DNA of 64,000 nt from CAWCUZ01 sp963798795 (lineage in GTDB: Bacteria; Acidobacteriota; Vicinamibacteria; Vicinamibacterales; SCN-69-37). The stretch covers positions 1,302,001 to 1,366,000 of the forward strand of contig CAWCUZ010000001.1 in assembly GCA_963798795.1 (NCBI GenBank). The letters run 5' to 3'. The notes beneath the pieces are model-generated. The model was not told where the DNA came from. It ran no database searches and saw nothing but the letters and a program-made list of their open reading frames with translations. Positions within the stretch are counted from its first letter, which is position 1, and each line of letters starts with the position of its first letter. The position numbers were made by a program, and so were the translations under genes. This document shows positions 35,091 to 41,450 of the stretch, one piece after another.

Positions 35091-36391
35091 TCACTCGGCC
35101 CGCAGGGCCGTCACCGGATCGACGTGCGCCGCCCGCCGCGCCGGAAGCCACGCCGCGACGACGGCGACCGCGCCGGCCAGGGCGGCAACGGCGGCGTACG
35201 TGACGACGTCGGTGGCGGACACGGCACCGCCTGGGCCAGCACGCCGTAGATGCCGATGGCCGCGAGCGCCAGGGCCGCCGCCGCGAAGAGCGCCAGCATC
35301 GTCAGATAAATCCGCGGCTGGGCCACCGCGTCGGATGCGAACTGCCCCATCGTGCGCGCGTGGAACACCGGCACGTCCGGGTCGATGCCGGCCACGACTT
35401 CGCGGGCTTCCTGGTCGATCTGGTCGGGTCCGGGTCGCGCCTTGACGACGACCCAGAACGCATCGATCGGATACTGCGCGAAGCTGACGTAGACGGTCGG
35501 CGACGGCGGTGCGGCGGGTCCGAATTCGCGCACGTCGGCCACGACTCGCCGGAGCGGGACCCAGGCATCGACGTCGAGCGGGTATCGGAACGAGCGGGGC
35601 ATGACGCCGACGACCTCGCGCGACCGGCCGGCCAGGTCGATGGTCCGGCCGACCACGCCCGGGTCGCCGCCGAATCGTCGCTGCCAGGCGGCAAAGCTGA
35701 GCACGACGCTGCCGCCAACCACATCCGTCGGGCCCAGCGTGCGGCCGTACAGGGGCGCGACGCCCAGGACGCGAAAGAAGTCATCCGTCACGACCGCGTC
35801 GCGCCATTGCTCGGCCGGGCCGGCGCCGGTGAGCGTGCTGCTGGCCGTCCTGAACGCGGCCAGCGTCTCGAACGCGTGCGCGTCGCGCTGCCAGTCGGCG
35901 AAGTCCGGGGGTGACACGCTGCCTTCGGCGGCCAGATCCGGTTCGGCTGTGGTGGTGCTCGTGAGCAGCACGAGCCGCTCCGGCCGGGGATACGGCAGCG
36001 GCCGCCAGAACACCGAGCGCGCCGCGCTGTCAATCGCCACGTTCGCGCCGATGCCGACGGCCAGCGTCAACACCACGGCGAGCGAAACCCCGGGCCGGTG
36101 CGCGAGGGCGCGCAAGGCGTGGCGAATGTCCTGCAGCAGCCTGTCGAGTCCTCCGCGTTGGCGACGGAGCCCGAACGCGTGCCGGGCCGCGGCGGCAAGG
36201 CGGCCCGCGCTCCATCCGACGCCGATCCGGCGGCGGTCCGCGGCGGCACGCTGTTCGTAGTACGCGAACTCGCCCTCCCACTCCGCCCGCCAGGCCGCGC
36301 GGTCGCCGGCGGGCACCAGCCGGCCGATGAGCGCGAGGACGCGACGTCGGGCACGATGGCCCCGCGATGCCTGCGGCATCCGCGGATTCAT
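35091..36391 (-). pseudogene. PadR-linked ADOP permease gene with large internal deletions
   Basis: Starts at ATG 36391 with the cytoplasmic prefix of PadR-associated ADOPs (AWRAEWEGEFAYYEQRAAAD), then the first helix (VVLTLAVGIGANVAIDSAAR) and first periplasmic domain up to VDAWVPLRR near 35535. It then jumps to VADVREFGPAAPPSPTVYVS, which belongs near the end of the second periplasmic domain: the first FtsX domain and most of the second half, roughly 400 residues, are missing. After GIYGVLAQAV (about 35235) another 60-70 residues are lost with a frame change, and the family's last segment, VVAAWLPARRAAHVDPVTAL, is read to a TGA at 35091-35093. It cannot make a working permease. Confidence 0.8.
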
Positions 36392-36711
36392 GACCGAGGC
36401 CGACCCGCGCGCGACGGCCGCAGCGATCGGACGGGTTTGAGTGAATGCAGGTGCTCGAGGGCGTCGTTCAGCGCGCGCAGGCCGAGGGATGTGGCCGCAT
36501 AGTAGCGGCGCGGGGGCCGGTGGTCGGCGCGCGCGATCGCTACGTCCTCCCACGACGAGGCCACGAGGCCGTCGCGCTCGAGCCGGCTCAGCGCCGGATA
36601 GACCGTGCCGCCGGCCAGGCCGGTGACGTCGATGACATCGAAGCCGTGGGCGGTGCCGCTGGCGACGGCATGCAGGACGGTGAGGGCGGCAATCGAGAGC
36701 GGCCTGGGCAT
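36388..36711 (-). CDS. PadR-family transcriptional regulator
   Basis: A 107-residue winged-helix repressor. The PadR core is clear: LSIAALTVLHAVASGTAHGFDVI, GTVYPALSRLERDGLVASSW, and RRYYAATSLGLRALNDALEHL at the C-terminal wing/dimer helix. Its stop overlaps the ADOP start in an ATGA junction, the usual PadR-ADOP pair. It probably controls its own operon through the operator at 36724-36742. The regulator is intact although its partner permease is wrecked. Confidence 0.9.
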   Translation of the reverse strand: MPRPLSIAALTVLHAVASGTAHGFDVIDVTGLAGGTVYPALSRLERDGLVASSWEDVAIARADHRPPRRYYAATSLGLRALNDALEHLHSLKPVRSLRPSRAGRPRS

Positions 36712-36723
36712 CGCGACGCTATA

Positions 36724-36752
36724 TAGATAGCACCGCTATCTAGAGAGGTCAA
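36724..36752 (-). promoter_or_regulatory. PadR promoter with overlapping operator
   Basis: On the minus strand TTGACC (36747-36752) and TATCTA (36724-36729) are 17 bp apart, a good sigma-70-type promoter 12 bp upstream of the PadR start codon. The inverted repeat TAGATAGC-ACC-GCTATCTA (36724-36742), perfect over 8 bp per arm, covers the -10 box and the spacer. A dimeric repressor bound there would block RNA polymerase. Autoregulation by PadR is inferred from position. Confidence 0.72.
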
Positions 36753-36845
36753 GCCGCGGTCCGCCGGCCACGGGCGGAGCCCCCCAGCGTGAATAATCCG
36801 GCGCCTCCCGTGTAGTAGACACTGTGAGGACCCTGGCCGTGTGGA

Positions 36846-37412
36846 ATGACAACGAGGGGCGAGGCGCCAACTGACGGCGAGCTGATTCGGCGGGCGCAAG
36901 CCGGCGATTCGGACGCGTTCGGACAAATCGTGACCCGCTACATGCGGGCGGCCTACTTCGCCGCCCTGGGCCTGGTCGGGTCGCGGGAGGACGCGCTGGA
37001 TTTGTCCCAGGAGGCGTTCGCCCGGGCGTTCAGGGCCCGCCGAACGCTGGATCCCGACCGCCCGTTCTACGCGTGGTACTGCACGACGCTGCGCCGGCTC
37101 TGCTTCAACTTCCTCCGCGACCGGCGGCGGCGGGACGTCTGGATGGCCGAGAGCGGGGCGTGGATCGAGACGGCGGCGGCGGCGGTCGAGAGTCCCGATC
37201 GGACGGCCGAGCGGCACGACGAACGGCGCCGCCTGGTGCGGGCGATTGCGACGCTTCCGGATCACGAACGGGAAGTGCTCGTGCTCAAGGAGTTCGAAGG
37301 GCTGAAGTACCGTGAGATTGCCGAGCTGGTCGGCGTCCCCATCGGCACGGTGATGTCACGGCTGTATGCGGCCCGCCAGCGCCTGTCGGCGGCGCTGGAG
37401 GCGACCCGATGA
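36846..37412 (+). CDS. ECF RNA polymerase sigma factor
   Basis: A 188-residue sigma-70-family factor of the extracytoplasmic-function type. Region 2 spans about residues 12-85 (DELIRRAQAGDSDAFGQIV-like start, EDALDLSQEAFARAFRA, then FYAWYCTTLRRLCFNFLRDR). Region 4 spans about 130-185 (LPDHEREVLVLKEFEGLKYREIAE split over the helix-turn-helix, GTVMSRLYAARQRL). It heads a three-gene operon: the anti-sigma gene overlaps by 4 bp. ATG 36846 is the start. Confidence 0.92.
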   Translation: MTTRGEAPTDGELIRRAQAGDSDAFGQIVTRYMRAAYFAALGLVGSREDALDLSQEAFARAFRARRTLDPDRPFYAWYCTTLRRLCFNFLRDRRRRDVWMAESGAWIETAAAAVESPDRTAERHDERRRLVRAIATLPDHEREVLVLKEFEGLKYREIAELVGVPIGTVMSRLYAARQRLSAALEATR

Positions 37413-37882
37413 CCGGTCCGGCCGGCGTCGCACGGGCCCGCGCGCTGATGATGGCCGCGCTCGACGGCGAGATCGGCGCGGCCGAACGGACCGAGCTCGA
37501 GGATCTGATGACGCGCGATCCGGCGCTCCGCGACGAATGGCGGCGCCTGATCCGCGTGAAGGAGGCAACCACCGCCATGGCCATGAAGGAACCGACGCAG
37601 GAAACCTGGGACCGCTACTGGACGTCGGTCTACAACCGCACGGAGCGCAAGCTCGCGTGGCTTCTGGTGGGCCTCGGCGCGGTCGTGCTGCTCGCCTACG
37701 GCCTGTGGCACGCCGTGCCCGTGCTCGCGGAGCGGCTGTTCAATGCCCCCGACGTGCCCGTGGTCGTGCGCGGCGGCATCGCCGCCGTACTCACCGGGGC
37801 GGTACTGCTCATCGCGTCCGTCATTCGCGAGCAGTTGTCGGTGCGCCGGACGGATACGTACGACAAAGGAGTGGAACGATGA
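37409..37882 (+). CDS. Putative membrane anti-sigma factor
   Basis: A 157-residue protein whose start overlaps the sigma stop (ATGA). The N-terminal 75 residues are soluble and resemble anti-sigma domains (AALDGEIGAAERTELEDLMTRD), without a Cys/His zinc motif. Two hydrophobic helices follow (LAWLLVGLGAVVLLAYGLW and GGIAAVLTGAVLLIASVI). From position it probably holds the ECF sigma factor at the membrane until a signal arrives. No named family is recognised with certainty. Confidence 0.7.
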   Translation: MTGPAGVARARALMMAALDGEIGAAERTELEDLMTRDPALRDEWRRLIRVKEATTAMAMKEPTQETWDRYWTSVYNRTERKLAWLLVGLGAVVLLAYGLWHAVPVLAERLFNAPDVPVVVRGGIAAVLTGAVLLIASVIREQLSVRRTDTYDKGVER

Positions 37883-38193
37883 CCTTGACGCCCTCGTCGT
37901 CGGTGCCGGGCCGGCGGATCGCCCAATCGTACGGGCTCGTGTACGGCAACACCATCCGGGCCAGGCATCTCGGCAACGACATCCTCGCCGGCCTCAAGGG
38001 GCTCATCGGCGGCGAGATCAGCGAGTACACGAAGATGATGGCCGAGGCCCGCGAGCAGGCCATCGATCGGATGAAGACGTCGGCGGCCAGCCTCGGGGCC
38101 AATGCCGTCGTCAACGTCCGGTTCACGACGGCGTACGTGATGCGCAACGCCGCCGAGATTCTGGCCTACGGCGACGCCGTGACGCTGGAGTGA
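37879..38193 (+). CDS. YbjQ/DUF74 (heavy-metal-binding domain) family protein
   Basis: A 104-residue cytosolic protein. Family features: IAQSYGLVYGNTIRARHLGNDILAGLKGLIGGEISEYT split over strands, then the helix EAREQAIDRMKTSAASLGANAVVNVRF and the closing EILAYGDAVTLE. YbjQ proteins are pentameric; their role is poorly known and the metal-binding label is tentative. ATG 37879 overlaps the anti-sigma stop by 4 bp, making it the third gene of the sigma operon. Confidence 0.85.
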   Translation: MTLTPSSSVPGRRIAQSYGLVYGNTIRARHLGNDILAGLKGLIGGEISEYTKMMAEAREQAIDRMKTSAASLGANAVVNVRFTTAYVMRNAAEILAYGDAVTLE

Positions 38194-38211
38194 TCCGCCG
38201 CGCCGGCGGAG

Positions 38212-38233
38212 CCCCGGGGCTTCCGCCCCGGGG
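38212..38233. terminator. Hairpin between convergent genes
   Basis: CCCCGGGGC-TTCC-GCCCCGGGG: a perfect 9-bp stem with a 4-nt loop in the 54-bp gap between the convergent YbjQ gene and the small barrel-protein gene. It has no T-tract, so it may act as a bidirectional RNA hairpin or belong to the GC palindrome family seen elsewhere in the window. Confidence 0.5.
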
Positions 38234-38247
38234 ACTCGCCGGAGGGA

Positions 38248-38520
38248 CTACGCGTCGTACGTCCCTGCCAGGATCGCCGCCTGCGGCTTGCCCTTGTGGC
38301 CGGCCTCGGCGAGGATCGGCGGCACCTCGGGATCGGACACGAAGCTCTGCCACCCCTTCTCGTCCCAGTCGAAGATCGCCCACACGCGATCCGTCTCGTT
38401 CGGGTCGCGGAAGACCATCGATCCCTTCGACCCGTGCTGCCGGCGCTTCTTCGCGCCGGGGCCGGAAAACACCTTCAGAAACCGATCCAGATCCTCGATC
38501 CTCGTCGTCGCAAGCAACAT
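38248..38520 (-). CDS. Small dimeric alpha+beta barrel-like protein
   Basis: A 90-residue protein starting MLLATTRIEDLDRFLKVF, with RQHGSKGSMVFRDPNETD, VWAIFDWDEKGWQSFV and the final ILAGTYDA. The pattern of beta-alpha-beta-beta-alpha-beta with a WDE/W turn resembles antibiotic-biosynthesis-monooxygenase/Dabb-type proteins, but the family is not certain. ATG 38520 is preceded by AAGGAG at ideal spacing, which fixes the start; the frame is open further upstream through a dispersed palindrome. Confidence 0.7.
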   Translation of the reverse strand: MLLATTRIEDLDRFLKVFSGPGAKKRRQHGSKGSMVFRDPNETDRVWAIFDWDEKGWQSFVSDPEVPPILAEAGHKGKPQAAILAGTYDA

Positions 38521-38538
38521 GACCGTCTCCTTGTCTCG

Positions 38539-38556
38539 CCGGGTCTGAAGACCCGG
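38539..38556. repeat. Dispersed palindrome CCGGGTCT-GA-AGACCCGG
   Basis: A perfect 8-bp stem just upstream of the barrel-protein gene, of the same family as 34449-34470 and 43876-43897. Confidence 0.75.
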
Positions 38557-38598
38557 GGCGCCATCTGTTCCCGCCATCTGTCCCCGCCCACCGACGCC

Positions 38599-39738
38599 CT
38601 ACGCCGTGACGGGCGCGGCGCCCACCGGCGCCTCGCCGGGCTCGATCGTACCCAGGCTCCGCACGATCTCGAAGTGACCGTTGCGGGCCTGCGCGATGTA
38701 CATGTGCATGCGCGCGTGATGCTGCCCCGGCACCATCGCGGCGGGGCCGCCGGGTCCTTCGGCAATGCGCGCGTGATCCAGCGCCGCGATCACGCCGGCC
38801 TGCTCGAGCGAGCCGGCCTCGGCCACCGCCGCCGCCCAGAGCCGCAACCCGCGGTAGAGGCCCGAACAGGCGCTGCCTCCAGTGAACTTGGCCGAGCCGG
38901 GATAGAGCGCATCGTACTGCGCGAGGAGCTTCCGGCTGAACGGGTCGGTGACCGCCCAGTAGTAGTCGAGGCAGCTGTAGAGCCCCTCCATGTGCGCGGC
39001 CGGCAGGATGTTGAGAAAGTTCTCGTCCATGTAGGTGCACACGAGCTGCCCCCCGCGGCGGGTGAAGCCGGCCTCGTGCAGCAGTTCGAAGAACGGCACC
39101 ACGCCGGGCGGCACGAGCGTGTTGAACACCAGGTCGGCGCCGCTCGACATGATCCGATCCACCGTGGCGCGGTAGTCGGTGTGATCGAGCGGGTAGTACT
39201 CCTCGCCCACGATCGATCCGCCGTTGGCCTCGACGACCTGCCGGACGCGCGTGTTCAGCACGCGCGGCCAGATGTAGTCCGCCGACGGCAGATAGACCCG
39301 CGTGATCCCTTTCTCCTGCATGAGCCAGGGAATGAACGGGTCGACCTGCTGCGCGGGCACGGGCCCGGTGCAGAAGATGAGCGGATCCGATTCCTGGCCC
39401 TCGTACTGCTCCGGGTAGATGTAGAGCGTCCGGCCCTCGACGACGGCCGGACCCTTGATCGCCTGTCGGGTGGAGCTGTAGATGCCGCCCAAGATGACGT
39501 CGACGCGATCCTGCTCGACGAGCTTGCCGGCCTTCCGCGCTGCCACCGCGTCGTCGGTGGCGCTGTCCTCGAGGCACAGCTCGATCCGGCGCCCGAGCAA
39601 GCCCCCCTTCGCGTTGATGTCGCCGATCACCATCCGGGCCACGTTGGCGTTGGCCTCGCCGATGAACGAAAGCGCCCCCGTCTGATCGGCGATGACGCCG
39701 ACCTTGATCGTGCTGCGGTCCGATGTCGCTGGTGCCAT
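38599..39738 (-). CDS. Cytosolic AmiC/UrtA-like ligand-binding protein
   Basis: A 379-residue type 1 periplasmic-binding-protein fold of the amide/urea/branched-chain amino acid group: KVGVIADQTGALSFIGEANA, INAKGGLLGRRIELCLEDSA, VDVILGGIYSSTRQAI, VYLPSADYIWPRVLNTRVR and GADLVFNTLVPPGVVPFF. It has no signal peptide, and AAGGAGG at good spacing before ATG 39738 confirms the start, so it should stay in the cytoplasm. That recalls AmiC, a ligand-sensing regulator partner, rather than a transport subunit; no permease or ATPase genes are adjacent. It is divergent from a LuxR-type regulator gene about 60 bp away. Confidence 0.82.
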   Translation of the reverse strand: MAPATSDRSTIKVGVIADQTGALSFIGEANANVARMVIGDINAKGGLLGRRIELCLEDSATDDAVAARKAGKLVEQDRVDVILGGIYSSTRQAIKGPAVVEGRTLYIYPEQYEGQESDPLIFCTGPVPAQQVDPFIPWLMQEKGITRVYLPSADYIWPRVLNTRVRQVVEANGGSIVGEEYYPLDHTDYRATVDRIMSSGADLVFNTLVPPGVVPFFELLHEAGFTRRGGQLVCTYMDENFLNILPAAHMEGLYSCLDYYWAVTDPFSRKLLAQYDALYPGSAKFTGGSACSGLYRGLRLWAAAVAEAGSLEQAGVIAALDHARIAEGPGGPAAMVPGQHHARMHMYIAQARNGHFEIVRSLGTIEPGEAPVGAAPVTA

Positions 39739-39798
39739 GGCTGCCCTCCTTCGACGCCCGTCCGCCGGCGTGCGGCCCGGCGAGCGGCGGCGCGTTGT

Positions 39799-41413
39799 GT
39801 GATACTAAAATGCCTCACCGGGCCGCCCCGCACATCGGGAGAACTCCCCATTTCTGCTCACCCGCTTCGCCTCGGCGAATTCGTGGCCACATTGGCCCTG
39901 GCGCAGGATAACGCCTTCGGCCAGCCGCTGGAATCGCAGCTCCGGTCCTGCCTCCTCGCGAGCTGGCTGTGCGCGGCCGGCGGATTCACGCCAGACGTGC
40001 GCGAGACCGCCTACTGGGTGGCCCTGCTCCGCTACGTCGGCTGCACCGGCCACGCCCACGAGGTCGCCACGGTGTTCGGCGACGAGATCGCCATCCGTGC
40101 GCGGACGCTCGTGCACGACGCCGCGAATCCGGCGGAGGTCATGGCCGACGTCATCGCCTACGCGACGGCCGGCCATCCGCAGGAGGAGCGCGATCAGATC
40201 ATCCAGATGATCCAGAAGACGGCCCACGAGTGGGCGGTGCACAACTTCGCGTCCGGATGCGAAGTGGCCGACGTCCTCGTCGAGCGGCTCGACTTCGGCC
40301 CGGCCGTCCGCGACGCGCTGCGCTTCACCTTCGAACGCTGGAACGGCAACGGCTTCCCCGCCCACGTGAGGGGCGAGGCCATCCCGCTGCCGATGCGGAT
40401 CGTGCACCTCACGCATGACATGGAGGCGATTGCCCGGATCTTCTCGCCGGACACGGCGCTCGAGGCCGCGCGCGACCGCCGCGATCGCACCTACGATCCG
40501 GCGATCGCCGACCTGTTCCTGGCGCACGGCGCCGAGTGGCTCGAGCGCCTCGACGCGGCCGAGCCGTGGGACGCCGTGCTCGATCTCGAGCCCGCGCCGC
40601 GCCGCCTGCTCGACGCCGACGCCCTCGACCAGGCGCTGACCGTCGCGGCCGACTTCATCGATCTCGAAATCACCGTACATGGCGGGACACAGCCGCCGCT
40701 GCGCCGACCTCTCGGCCGACGCCGCCCGTCTGCTCGGGTTCCCCGCCGATGCCGTCGCGACGATCCGCCGGGCCGCGCTCGTGCACGACTTCGGCACGAC
40801 CGGCGTACCGAACTCGATCTGGGACAAGCCCGCGTCACTCACCCGCGCCGAGTTCGACCGCGTCGAGCTGCATCCCATGCTGACCGAGCAGATGCTGCGG
40901 CGCTCCTCCGCGCTGGCGGCGCTCAATCCGGCGGCCTGCGCGCATCACGAGAAGGGCGACGGGTCCGGGTACCACCGGCGCGTGCGCGCCGACGCCGTGG
41001 ATCCCGGCGGCCGCGTGCTGGCCGCGGCGGAGATCTACGTCGGGATGACGAGGGAACGAGCCGACCGGCCGGCGTTCGCCGTCGAGGACGCCGCCGCGGA
41101 ACTGCGCCGGCTGGCCGCGGACGGCGTGCTCGATCCGCGCGCCACCAACGCGGTGCTCGTGGCGGCGGGTCACGGCGAGCCGTCAGCGCCGCGGGCGAGC
41201 GCGCGGCCACGGCATCCGGGCGGGCTGTCCGGCCGCGAAGTCGAAGTGCTGCGCCTCGCGGCCCGCGGACTCACGACGCGCCAGATCGCCGATCGGCTCT
41301 ACATCTCCATCAAGACCGCCGACCACCACATCCAGCACATCTACAACAAGATCGGCGTCTCGACGCGCGCGGCCGCCGCGCTCTGGGCGATCCAGAACAC
41401 GGTCGTCGGGTGA
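39799..41413 (+). CDS. HD-GYP-like / LuxR-type regulator, frameshifted
   Basis: About 535 residues in two frames. The first part (to about 40674) starts at the latest by LRLGEFVATLALAQDNAFGQ and carries an HD-like helical domain (VALLRYVGCTGHAHEVATVFGD). The second part resumes at MAGHSRRCADLSADAARLLG and contains HD-GYP motifs: HDFGTTGVPNSIWDKP, HHEKGDGSGYH (Pro of GYP replaced by His). A LuxR helix-turn-helix ends the protein (LSGREVEVLRLAARGLTTRQ and IYNKIGVSTRAAAALWAIQ). Restoring CC near 40674 would give the expected TPYMAGHSRR, so a 2-nt loss is likely. The start is unclear: GTG 39799 is the first in-frame candidate, without a good ribosome-binding site. The cytosolic binding protein next door may feed it a signal (inference). 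Confidence 0.72.
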
Positions 41414-41450
41414 GGACCATGTGCGATTTGTGATTCGTGATTCGTGATTC

